Source: Methylibium sp035762065
GTDB taxonomy: Bacteria > Pseudomonadota > Gammaproteobacteria > Burkholderiales > Burkholderiaceae_C
Reading direction: 5' to 3'
Length of the DNA: 64,000 nt
Assembly (NCBI RefSeq): GCF_035762065.1
Contig: NZ_DASTPW010000002.1
Span: 1 to 64,000, forward strand
The notes below the pieces were generated by a model. That model was not told where the DNA came from. It saw nothing but the letters and a program-made list of their open reading frames with translations, and did no database searches. The translations under genes were made by a program, and so were the position numbers. The first letter of the stretch is position 1. Each line of letters opens with the position of its first letter. Of this stretch, positions 52,123-60,447 are shown one piece after another.

Positions 52123-53139
52123 CTACGGCCAGGCGGTGGGCGTCGTCGGCAGCGCGAGCCGCTCGCCCCAGGCGGCGACCGCGCGCGCGAGCCAGTCGGC
52201 GCGCGTGCTGCCGGCCGCCGGGCGGTGCAGCTCGAGCGGCAGGCCGAGCGCGCGCGCGGCGTCGCCGAGCGTCGCGAGCCGCTGCGCCTCGCCGGCCAGG
52301 GCGAGCGCGGCCGCGCCGTGGCGCTTGCTGAGCTTCTCCCCGTCGGCGGCGCGCACCAGCGGCAGGTGCAGGTGGCGCGGCGCCGGCACGCCGAGCGCGC
52401 TCTGCAGCAGCAGCTGGCGCGGGGTGTTGTCGAGCAGGTCCTCGCCGCGCACGACGTCGGTCACGCCCTGCTCGGCGTCGTCGACGACGACCGCGAGCTG
52501 ATAGGCCCACAGGCCGTCCGCGCGCTTGAGCACGAAGTCGCCGACCGCCCGCTCGACGTCCTGCGACTGCGCGCCAAGGCGCCGGTCCTGCCAGTGGACG
52601 ACCGCCGGCGCGCCGCCCTTGCCGTCGACGCGAAAACGCCAGGCGCGCGCTGCGCGGCCGAGCAGGCCGCCGCGCTCCGGACGGCAACTGCCCGGGTAGG
52701 CCAGCTCGCCATGGCGCGGCACCGGGCTGCCGCGCCCGGCATGGTCGGCGGCGATCTGCGCGCGGGTGCAGCCGCAGGGGTAGGCGAGGCCGGCGTCGAC
52801 GAGCCGCTGCAGCGCCTTCGCATAGACGCCGCCGCGCTTGCTCTGCCAGATCGGCGCCTCGTCGGGCACGAGCCCGAGCGCTTCGAGCTGGCCGAGGATC
52901 TGCCGATCAGCCCCGGCGATGCAGCGCGGCAGGTCAACGTCCTCGATGCGCACCAGCCAGCGGCCGTCGTGCGCGCGTGCGTCGAGCCAGCTCGCGAGCG
53001 CGGCGACCAGCGAGCCCGCGTGCAGCGGCCCGGTCGGCGAAGGCGCGAAGCGGCCGCAGTAGTCGAGCCCGCTGCGCTCGGCAGCGGCGCCGGGCGCGAG
53101 CGGTCCGGTCGGTCGTGCGTAGCCTGTGGGCGAGTGCAT
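52123..53139 (-). CDS. gluQ: Glutamyl-Q tRNA(Asp) synthetase
   Basis: 338 residues. Class I catalytic core with FAPSPTGPLHAGSL (HIGH type), IEDVDLPR, zinc cysteines (YPCGCTRAQI, GSCR) and KLSKRHGA (KMSKS type). It lacks an anticodon-binding domain, as expected for GluQ, which glutamylates queuosine on tRNA-Asp. Confidence 0.93.
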   Translation of the reverse strand: MHSPTGYARPTGPLAPGAAAERSGLDYCGRFAPSPTGPLHAGSLVAALASWLDARAHDGRWLVRIEDVDLPRCIAGADRQILGQLEALGLVPDEAPIWQSKRGGVYAKALQRLVDAGLAYPCGCTRAQIAADHAGRGSPVPRHGELAYPGSCRPERGGLLGRAARAWRFRVDGKGGAPAVVHWQDRRLGAQSQDVERAVGDFVLKRADGLWAYQLAVVVDDAEQGVTDVVRGEDLLDNTPRQLLLQSALGVPAPRHLHLPLVRAADGEKLSKRHGAAALALAGEAQRLATLGDAARALGLPLELHRPAAGSTRADWLARAVAAWGERLALPTTPTAWP

Positions 53140-53253
53140 GGTGGCGGCGTGCGGCCGGGCGGCCGCGGCGAGGCGCAGTATGAGCCCGCGCGCAGGCGCA
53201 CCGACGGCGGCACAACCGGGGAGGAACGGCGCGAACGACCTCGCTTCGGCCGC

Positions 53254-54426
53254 TCAGGCCAGCCGCAGCCAGTGGTTGTCGAGCCGCAGCGCTTCGGGCA
53301 CCGGCCAACGAGGCCCGCCATCGGGCTCCAGCGCGCCGGCCTCGGCGGCGCCGCCGCACCACAGCGCCGCGCCGTCCGGCGCGAGTGCGCAGACCTGCGG
53401 CCAGCCGACCTCGCCGACGCGCCGGCCCGCCGCATCCCAGCGCACGACGCGGCCGGCCGCGTTGCCAAGCATGCCGCGGCCTGCCGCGTCGCCAGGCGCC
53501 TCGCGGCCGGCCACGCCGGCCCCGGCCGGCGCCCGCGGGCAGCTGACCGCGAAGCCGGCGGCCAGGCCGGCGATGTCGCCGCCGTAGCCGCCGAGCGCCG
53601 CACCCGCGTCGGCGCAGCGCAGGTCGTCGCCGTCGAACAGTGCCAGCACCGGGGCGCCGTCCCGCGCGGTCGCGTCGGCATGCTCGGCCTGCAGCGCGAT
53701 GCCCAGCAGCGGCCGGCCGGCCGCGTCGCGCGACCATGCCAGGTGGCGGATGCTCAGGCGGTCGTCGTCGAGCTGCCAGCGGCCGAGCGGCCGGCCGTCG
53801 CGCGGGTCGAGGCGCACCAGCGAGGCGTCCATCGGCGCCTCGCCGAGCTTGCGCCGGCCGGTCTCGGGCCGCGTCGCGATGCCGCCGTTGGCGACGAGCA
53901 GGCGCCCCTCGGGATCAAGCGTCAGCATGTGCGGGTCGCGCCCGCCGCTCGGCCACTCGGCGCGCTTGTCGAGGCTCGATGCATCGCGCACGCCGACGAG
54001 CCCGGCGCCGGTGGCGAGGTCGGTCTCGCCGGTGAACAGCGTGCGGCCGTCGCGCGACAGCAGCGCATGGCCGGTGAAGGCGCGGTCGGGCTCGATCCAG
54101 CACCAGCGCGCCGCACCGGAGCGCGCGTCCCAGTGGAGCAGCCAGTCGCCGGGGCGGCGCGCCACCGCGAGCAGGGCACCGTCGGGCAGGGCGAGCAGGC
54201 CGTGGGCGCGCCCCGGCAGGTCGACCGCCGCGAGCACGCCGATGCGAGCCGCACCGATGCCGAGCAGCCCGACGCGGTCGACCGGCCCGGCGCCGGTCCT
54301 CGTCCAGGCCGCGGCGAGCACGGCGCTCGGCCGGGCGAACGCCGGCCGCACTCCGCAGCCCGCGGCGAGGCCGAGCGCGGCCTTCAGCAGACGGCGACGT
54401 GCCTGCCGCTCAATCGCCGTCCGCAT
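53254..54426 (-). CDS. DUF1513 protein of the imelysin iron cluster
   Basis: 390 residues. A twin-arginine-type leader (RRRLLKAALGLAAGCG) is followed by a beta-propeller-like fold of repeated strands (GHALLSRDGRTLFTGE, DPHMLTLDPEGRLLVANGG). DUF1513 genes end imelysin/DUF1111 operons in many proteobacteria; role unknown. It overlaps the imelysin gene by 17 bases. Confidence 0.85.
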   Translation of the reverse strand: MRTAIERQARRRLLKAALGLAAGCGVRPAFARPSAVLAAAWTRTGAGPVDRVGLLGIGAARIGVLAAVDLPGRAHGLLALPDGALLAVARRPGDWLLHWDARSGAARWCWIEPDRAFTGHALLSRDGRTLFTGETDLATGAGLVGVRDASSLDKRAEWPSGGRDPHMLTLDPEGRLLVANGGIATRPETGRRKLGEAPMDASLVRLDPRDGRPLGRWQLDDDRLSIRHLAWSRDAAGRPLLGIALQAEHADATARDGAPVLALFDGDDLRCADAGAALGGYGGDIAGLAAGFAVSCPRAPAGAGVAGREAPGDAAGRGMLGNAAGRVVRWDAAGRRVGEVGWPQVCALAPDGAALWCGGAAEAGALEPDGGPRWPVPEALRLDNHWLRLA

Positions 54427-55462
54427 CGGAAAAGCCCAGCGTCACCTGCAGCGCCGGGGCCACTTCGGACTCGACCAGCGTGCGCAGCGCCGCGAGCGCG
54501 GCGGCCGCCTGGCGCACGCGCGCCGGCGCATCGGGCCGCAGCCCCTGCATCCGGGCGTCGACCGCGCGCACGCTGCGCGCAAGGCGATCCGCCAGCGGGT
54601 TCAGGCCGCGGCCGCGCAGGTAGAGCTCGAAAGGCACGAGCCCCGCGCCCGGTGCCGGCGCTTCGCGGCCGGCCGGCGGCACGACGAGGCTGCGCAACGC
54701 CTGCCACTGCTGCTGCCAGCTGGACGCGGTCCGGCCGCTGGTCTCGCGTGGGAAGCCGCGCGCGCCGTCCTTCGCCGGCGTGCGCAGCGGCCGCTCCATC
54801 TGGCGGCCGCGCAGCGCCTCGACGCCGCCGAGCCACTGGTTCAGCGCCTCGGCCAGCAGCGCGACGCGCGCCTCGTCGTCGGCCTTCGCGGCTTCGGCGT
54901 AGGCCGCCTGCAGCGCGCTCGCCTCGCGGGCGACGTCCAGCGCCACCTGCCGCGCGTAGGCGCAGCGCGCGCTGCCGGAGCCGGGCGGCTGCTTCCACAG
55001 CAGCCACTCGAGCGCCGGCAGGCCCTTCGCCGCGCTGCCGACGCGCTCCATCGCCGCGGCGTCGGCGGGCGCTGCGCGGATCGCGCGCTCGATCAGCTCG
55101 GGGCGCGTCGGCGCGAAGTCGATCTGCCGCGCCGAGCGGCGCTCGGCGACCGGCCCGACGGCGACGGCTGCGAGCCGCTCCCACGCGCCGGCCGCGTCGC
55201 CCCAGCGGCCGCGCGCCTGCTGCAGCGCGCGCGACGCCGCCGGCGCATCGGCCGCCTCGCACAGCGCGCGCAGCGCCGGATCGAGCGCGCCGACGGCTTC
55301 GGCGAAGGCCGCCGCGCGCGGCAGCAGCGCGTCGCGCAGCAGGCCGTCGGCATAGGACTCGGCGCTGTAGTAGGGCACCGCCACGACCGGCGCCGCGCGC
55401 GCGCCTGCCGCCGCGGCGAGCAGCGCGATCGCGACGAGCCTGCGCGGGCTGCCGGCGCGCAT
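54410..55462 (-). CDS. Imelysin-family periplasmic protein, second copy
   Basis: 350 residues with signal peptide (AIALLAAAAGARA). Imelysin motif region is GLPALEWLLWKQP, a variant GxxxxE site lacking the usual His. It is EfeO-like and presumably binds iron in the periplasm. Start overlaps the DUF1111 stop (TGATG). Confidence 0.85.
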   Translation of the reverse strand: MRAGSPRRLVAIALLAAAAGARAAPVVAVPYYSAESYADGLLRDALLPRAAAFAEAVGALDPALRALCEAADAPAASRALQQARGRWGDAAGAWERLAAVAVGPVAERRSARQIDFAPTRPELIERAIRAAPADAAAMERVGSAAKGLPALEWLLWKQPPGSGSARCAYARQVALDVAREASALQAAYAEAAKADDEARVALLAEALNQWLGGVEALRGRQMERPLRTPAKDGARGFPRETSGRTASSWQQQWQALRSLVVPPAGREAPAPGAGLVPFELYLRGRGLNPLADRLARSVRAVDARMQGLRPDAPARVRQAAAALAALRTLVESEVAPALQVTLGFSDADGD

Positions 55463-56934
55463 CACAGCGACTCGACGAACTTCACCAGCGCCTCGCGCTC
55501 CGCCTTGCTGAAGCGCAGCACCTGCTTGCGGCTCGCGTCGGCCTCGCCGCCGTGCCACAGCACCGCTTCGAGCACGCCGCGCGCGCGGCCGTCGTGCAGC
55601 AAGCGCTGGTGCCCGTTGACTTCGGGGATCAGCCCGATGCCCCACAGCGGCGGCGTCTTCCATTGCCGGCCGTTGGCGAGGTAGTCGGGCCGGCCGTCGG
55701 CCAGGCCCTCGCCCATGTCGTGCAGCAGCAGGTCGGTGTAGGGCCAAATCGTCTGCCTGGCGAGCGCAGGGCTGCCCGTCTCGGGGTTCGGGCTTGCGCC
55801 GGTGACGTAGCTCGGCCGGTGGCAGTCGGCGCAGCCGGCCCGGTGGAACAGCGCTTCGCCGCGCTGCACCGCCGGATCGTCGATCGCGCGGCGCGCGGGC
55901 ACCGCGAGCGTCGCTTGGTAGAACACCACGTCGGCGAAGGTCGCGTCGTCGATCTCGGGCTGCGGGTCGGCGCTGCGATCCGCCGACTTCGCCGCGTCGG
56001 AGGGCCGGCCGCCGTGCGGCGCGGCGCGGCAGTCGGCCTGCGTGGTGGTGCAGGCTTCGTCCGGAAACAGGCTCGAGGTGATGCCCATGTCGCCGACGAA
56101 CGCGCCGCCGGTCTGGTGCGCGAGCGTCGCCACGTTGGCCTTCCAGCCGAAGCGGCCGACGAGCGTCGAGCGCGCCTTGGCGTCCCACACGCGGTTGGGC
56201 ATGCCGCGCACCGTGCTGCCGGTGCGCGCGGCGCGTTCGGCCTGCTCGCTCGCGTTGCGCAGGATCTCGGCTTCGGGGATCGCTTCGAGCAGCCCGACGC
56301 CCACGAGCTGCGGCGCGACCCGCGGGCTCGTCATCGTGCCGCGCTGCAAGGGCCCGTAGCCGAGGCGGCCGAGCGTGTAGCTCGGCTGGCGCAGCGTGTA
56401 GGGCGTGCCGTCGGCGAAGCGGCCGTGCCGCGTGCGTTCGCGGATGCGGATCTCGCCTTCGGGCCGCACGCCCTGCACCGCGGCGTTGTTCAGCTGGTCG
56501 CCGTAGACCGGCTCGGGCTTCGGCGCGCCGTGCTCGCCGACGCCGGGCACCGACAGGCGGATCAACAGCGACACCGGCGCGCCATGGCGGCCGTCGGCGC
56601 CGATCGGCGGCGGCGCGCCGCGGCCGTCCTGGTCGTGGCAGCCGCCGCAGGAGCGCGCGATGAAGTGCGGCCCCAGCCCGTCGCGCGCCTGCGTCGAGGC
56701 GGGCGCCTCGACCCAGTTGCGCCGGAAGAAGGAGTTGCCGATCACGAAGCGGGTGCGCTCCGCGTCGCCGAGGTTGGCCGCCGGAAAGGAGAAGGCGTTG
56801 CGGCCGTTGGCCGGCACGGTGGTGTCGCCGCCGGGCAGGTTCGGCGCGTCGCGGGCCGGCTCGCTCGCATGCAGCAAGGCGCCGGCCGGCAGCAGCGCCA
56901 GCGCCAGCGCCGCGACAAGGCGCCCGCGGTTCAT
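55462..56934 (-). CDS. Di-haem oxidoreductase (DUF1111)
   Basis: 490 residues. Signal peptide (LVAALALALLPAGALLHA) and two haem-c sites: SCGGCHDQ (near residue 95) and GCADCHRP (near 370). This is the MauG-like DUF1111 family paired with imelysins, thought to handle iron redox in uptake. It starts 11 bases after the first imelysin gene. Confidence 0.9.
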   Translation of the reverse strand: MNRGRLVAALALALLPAGALLHASEPARDAPNLPGGDTTVPANGRNAFSFPAANLGDAERTRFVIGNSFFRRNWVEAPASTQARDGLGPHFIARSCGGCHDQDGRGAPPPIGADGRHGAPVSLLIRLSVPGVGEHGAPKPEPVYGDQLNNAAVQGVRPEGEIRIRERTRHGRFADGTPYTLRQPSYTLGRLGYGPLQRGTMTSPRVAPQLVGVGLLEAIPEAEILRNASEQAERAARTGSTVRGMPNRVWDAKARSTLVGRFGWKANVATLAHQTGGAFVGDMGITSSLFPDEACTTTQADCRAAPHGGRPSDAAKSADRSADPQPEIDDATFADVVFYQATLAVPARRAIDDPAVQRGEALFHRAGCADCHRPSYVTGASPNPETGSPALARQTIWPYTDLLLHDMGEGLADGRPDYLANGRQWKTPPLWGIGLIPEVNGHQRLLHDGRARGVLEAVLWHGGEADASRKQVLRFSKAEREALVKFVESL

Positions 56935-56945
56935 GCGCGCGCCGC

Positions 56946-58124
56946 TCACTTCGCCGGCGACACCAGCGTCAGCCGCGTGATGCCGATCGCGTCGGCGGCC
57001 TCCACCAGATCCTTCGACTGCTGCACGAGGCTGTCGATCGCCTTCTGCACGCGCGCGCGGCCCGGGGCATCCCTGCCGCCGACGATCTCGCGGTCGAACG
57101 GCGGCTGGATCGCGTTCACCGCGGCGACCGAGGCGGCGATCTGCCGCGTCACCTTCTCGGCCAGCGCCGCGTCGCGCGCGGCGACCAGCGCGCGCAGCGA
57201 CGCGCCTTCGAGCACGCTGCCGTCGCGCCGGCGGTAGCGGCCGAGCCAGACGTTCTCGATGCCCACCGCGTTCGCGACGATGTCGCGGTGCGTGTTGTCG
57301 GAGAAGCAGGAGTGCTCGTCCTCCTGGTCCTGCGTGCTCAGCGCGACTTCCATGCGTTCGCCGGCCAGCTCGCCGCGCGAGAGCGAGCCGAGGCCGACGA
57401 TGATCTTCCGCAGCGATTCCGCGTCGCCGCGCTCGAAGCGCTCGCGGTAGTTGCGGGCCCCCGGCGCCCAGGCCGCGGCCAGCGAGCGCAGGTCGTCGAC
57501 CAGCAGCTCCGTCACGACGCCGAGGTAGCGGCGGCGGCGGTCGGCGTTGGCCCGCCCGCCGTCGGCGAAATCGGTGTACGGGCGCTTGCCGGGGCCGTCG
57601 GCGCTCGCGTCCTGGCCCCACAGCAGGAACTCGATCGCATGCCAGCCGGTGCAGACGTTCTCTTCGCCGCCGCGCTCGTTGGCGCGCGCGAGGGCGGCCT
57701 TGGTGATGGGCACACGCTTGTCGTTGATCAGGCCGGCGTTCGGCTTGCCCTCGACGCCGTCGACGTAGGACTCGTCCATCGGCCAGGCGTTGATGCGGCC
57801 CTCGGGGCCCTTGTCGTCGTCGATCGGGCCGGCGTAGAAGCGGAAGGCCTCGGTCTGGCCGTACCACTCGCGGGCCGCAAGCCAGGCCTTGCGGCCCGCG
57901 TCGAGCCCCTCCTGCGACGGCTCGCGGGCGAAGGCGGCCAACGCCGTCTGCATCGCGAGCGCCGCGGCGAGCACGTCCTCGTAGCCCGCGCTGACCAGCG
58001 CCGCGTAGTGGCCCACCACCGCGCGTGGCGTCGGCGCCGCCGGGGCCGGCTGCGCGCGCGCGGCGGGCAGCGCGGCCGCGGCCAGCGGCAGGGCGAGGGT
58101 TCGCAGAAAGCGGCGCTTGTGCAT
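56946..58124 (-). CDS. Imelysin-family iron-binding protein (IrpA-like)
   Basis: 392 residues. Signal peptide and full imelysin domain with the metal site GWHAIEFLLWG (GxHxxE), SYVDGVEGKPNAGLIND, and a second half with QDQEDEHSCFSDNTHRD. First gene of the imelysin-DUF1111-imelysin-DUF1513 operon, with a possible Fur-like box just upstream. Confidence 0.93.
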   Translation of the reverse strand: MHKRRFLRTLALPLAAAALPAARAQPAPAAPTPRAVVGHYAALVSAGYEDVLAAALAMQTALAAFAREPSQEGLDAGRKAWLAAREWYGQTEAFRFYAGPIDDDKGPEGRINAWPMDESYVDGVEGKPNAGLINDKRVPITKAALARANERGGEENVCTGWHAIEFLLWGQDASADGPGKRPYTDFADGGRANADRRRRYLGVVTELLVDDLRSLAAAWAPGARNYRERFERGDAESLRKIIVGLGSLSRGELAGERMEVALSTQDQEDEHSCFSDNTHRDIVANAVGIENVWLGRYRRRDGSVLEGASLRALVAARDAALAEKVTRQIAASVAAVNAIQPPFDREIVGGRDAPGRARVQKAIDSLVQQSKDLVEAADAIGITRLTLVSPAK

Positions 58125-58172
58125 CCGGAAGGCTCCGTGCGTCAGTAGGGATCGATGCGACTTTGGATGCTA

Positions 58173-58191
58173 GCTGCGAACGAATCGCATT
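58173..58191. promoter_or_regulatory. Possible Fur box upstream of the imelysin operon
   Basis: GCTGCGAACGAATCGCATT is a partial palindrome (TGCGA near one end, TCGCA near the other) like the AATGCGAAT-type Fur sites of Burkholderiales. It lies about 50 bases before the start at 58124. Match judged by eye. Confidence 0.35.
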
Positions 58192-58232
58192 TCGGGGGTC
58201 TGCGCTTGGCGCGGTCGGGCGGCAGCGCGGCG

Positions 58233-60422
58233 TCAGCGAAACCGGTAGTCCACCGTGAGCTTCGCGTTGCGCCCTTGCTGCAGATGGATGTTGTTGCCGT
58301 GGGTGTCGTAGATGCGCTCGTCGCCCAGGTTGCCGAGGTTGAGCTGCACGCCCAGCGGTCCGCGCTGCCAGCCGGCCGCAAGATCGTGGCGCGTGTAGGC
58401 GGGCAGGCGGAACGACGGGTTCTCGAACGAGGAGACGCGATCGCTGACGCGGGCGAGGCCGTAGCCCGCCCACGCGCCTTCGATCCACCGGCCGAGCTGG
58501 ACCTTCGTGAACAGCGTGAAGTGGTTGCGCGGCGCATCGACGAGCGCGGTGCCGACGTTCGCGGCGTCGGTGTCCTGCGTCACGCGCGCATCGACCCGCG
58601 CGAAGCCGGCGCTGAGCTCCCACTCGCGCGTCAGCGCGCCGGCCAGTTCGAGCTCGAAGCCCTTGCTCTGCTGCTCGCCGGAGAGCCGGTTGCTGCGGCC
58701 GCTGGGATCGGCAGGGTCGGGCACCTGTACGTTCTTCTTCGTGATGCGATAGACGGCCACCGTGCCGCGCAGCCGGCCCGGCACGAACTCGTGGCGCAGG
58801 CCCGCTTCGATCTGCCGCGACTTCTCGGGATCGGCGAACACGGTGCCGGCGGCATCGGAAAAGATCTGCGGCACGAAGCCGGTCGAGTAGTTGGCGAAGA
58901 CGTCGGTGGAGGGCCGGGGCGTCCACACCGCCCCCAGGCGCGGCGAGACGCCCTGCGTCTTCGGCGCGCCGTAGTCGAAGCTGCCGTCGAGGTACTCGTA
59001 GAAGCCGCGCGCCTTGTCGAGCCGCAAGCCGGCCTGCAGCTTCCACTGCGGCGACAGCGTCGCGTGCCAGTCGCCGTAGAGCGCGGCGATGCGGTTGCCG
59101 TAGTGCTCGCCGGGGAAGGCGTTGACCAGCTCCGCGCGGTCGGGAAAGCGGTAGCCGCCGTAGCTCGGGTTCGAGACGTTCAGCGGCGGCGCCTCGTCGG
59201 CCGGATCGGCGACGCCGAAGAAGCTGTAGCCGAAGTCCGTCTTCGAGAACTCGATGCCGAGCAGCAGCTTGTGCTTCACCGTGCCGGTGGCGAACTCGCC
59301 GGCCAGTTCGTGCTGCACCGTCCAGTAGCGGTCGCGCTGGTCGGTGTCGAAGTAGGTGCGCGCGACCAGGCTGGAAGCGTCGAGCGGCCCGTAGGCCTGG
59401 TTCAGCTCGTTGATCGCGGCGTTGGTGTTCAACACGCCGACCCGCTGGCGAAGCTTCCAGCCGGAGCCGCCGAGCGCGTGCTCCAGCGTCGAGAAGAAGC
59501 TGGTGCTGGTCTGGTCGGACAGCGGCTGGTTCGGCTCCTGGAAGCTGAAGCGTCGCGGCAGCGCGAGGATGTAGTCGAAAGGCGGCAAGCCGCGGTTGAA
59601 GCGAAAGCGGTTGCGCAGGTAATTGAATTCAAGGTCGAGCGTCGTGTCCGCGCCCAGCGCGAAGCTGGCCGCGGGCGCGAAGAGGAAGAGCTTGCGGCGA
59701 TCGAAGTCGCGATGCGCCTGGCTGTCCTCGTAGGCGAGGTTCAGCCGGGTCGCCGCCATCGGACCGAAGGCGCCGCCGAGGTCGAGCTCGCTGCGGTAGG
59801 CGTCGTCCTCGCCTGCGATGACGCGCCCGCGCGCCAGCGCCGACGCGATCGGCCGCTTCGTCACGATGTTCAGCGTGCCGCCCGGATCGGTCAGCCCGTA
59901 CTGGATGCTGGCCGGCCCCTTGAGCACTTCGAGCTGCTCGATGTTGGCGGTGTCCACCGGATGCCCGAAGGCGCCGAGCCGGATGCCGTTGACGAAGGTG
60001 TCGGCGCTTTCGAAGCCGCGCGAACGGATGCCGGTGCTGACGCTCGTGTAGGCCGGCGCGACCGGGCGGACGCCTGCCACCGCCTGCAGGGCTTGGTGCA
60101 CGGTGGTCGCGCCGGTGTCTTCGAGCAACTGGCGCGGCACGACATGGACCACGTTGGCCTGCTCGCGCAGGTTCAGGTCGAGCTTGTTGCCGGCGGTCGA
60201 GGGCCTGACCGGCAGGTAGCCGCGGTTGGCGTCGGGCGTCGCCGTCACCGTGACGGGCTGGAGCACCGTCGTCGGCGCCGACGCGGCGCCATCCTGCGGC
60301 GTGGCGGCGGTCTGCGCGTGGAGCGGGTGCACCAGCGCCAGAGGGAAGAGGGCGACAAGGCGCCACGGAGGGCGGCCGACCAGGCAGGCGCCGGCAAGCA
60401 GCGCTCGGTTGGGTGCGTTCAT
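58233..60422 (-). CDS. TonB-dependent siderophore receptor
   Basis: 729 residues: signal peptide, plug (VRSRGFES-like GIRSRGFESADTF, VLKGPASIQYGLTDPGGTLNIVTKRP) and barrel ending VDYRFR. The plug is of the FhuA/FpvA-like siderophore group. Next gene downstream is the imelysin operon (gap about 110 bases); 25 bases separate it from the upstream receptor. Confidence 0.9.
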   Translation of the reverse strand: MNAPNRALLAGACLVGRPPWRLVALFPLALVHPLHAQTAATPQDGAASAPTTVLQPVTVTATPDANRGYLPVRPSTAGNKLDLNLREQANVVHVVPRQLLEDTGATTVHQALQAVAGVRPVAPAYTSVSTGIRSRGFESADTFVNGIRLGAFGHPVDTANIEQLEVLKGPASIQYGLTDPGGTLNIVTKRPIASALARGRVIAGEDDAYRSELDLGGAFGPMAATRLNLAYEDSQAHRDFDRRKLFLFAPAASFALGADTTLDLEFNYLRNRFRFNRGLPPFDYILALPRRFSFQEPNQPLSDQTSTSFFSTLEHALGGSGWKLRQRVGVLNTNAAINELNQAYGPLDASSLVARTYFDTDQRDRYWTVQHELAGEFATGTVKHKLLLGIEFSKTDFGYSFFGVADPADEAPPLNVSNPSYGGYRFPDRAELVNAFPGEHYGNRIAALYGDWHATLSPQWKLQAGLRLDKARGFYEYLDGSFDYGAPKTQGVSPRLGAVWTPRPSTDVFANYSTGFVPQIFSDAAGTVFADPEKSRQIEAGLRHEFVPGRLRGTVAVYRITKKNVQVPDPADPSGRSNRLSGEQQSKGFELELAGALTREWELSAGFARVDARVTQDTDAANVGTALVDAPRNHFTLFTKVQLGRWIEGAWAGYGLARVSDRVSSFENPSFRLPAYTRHDLAAGWQRGPLGVQLNLGNLGDERIYDTHGNNIHLQQGRNAKLTVDYRFR

Positions 60423-60447
60423 GAAATCTCGGGTCCCCCGTGGTGCT

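Noticed and set aside
52225..57237. A very long open frame (about 1670 codons) on the plus strand
   Set aside because: It runs antisense through gluQ, DUF1513, imelysin and DUF1111 genes, has no domain match and is low-complexity Arg/Ala/Pro, a common side effect of 70% GC DNA.
55462..59046. A leftward open frame joining DUF1111 to sequence upstream
   Set aside because: Only the part from 56934 down encodes a known protein with signal peptide; the rest is antisense or out of frame to imelysin and a TonB receptor.
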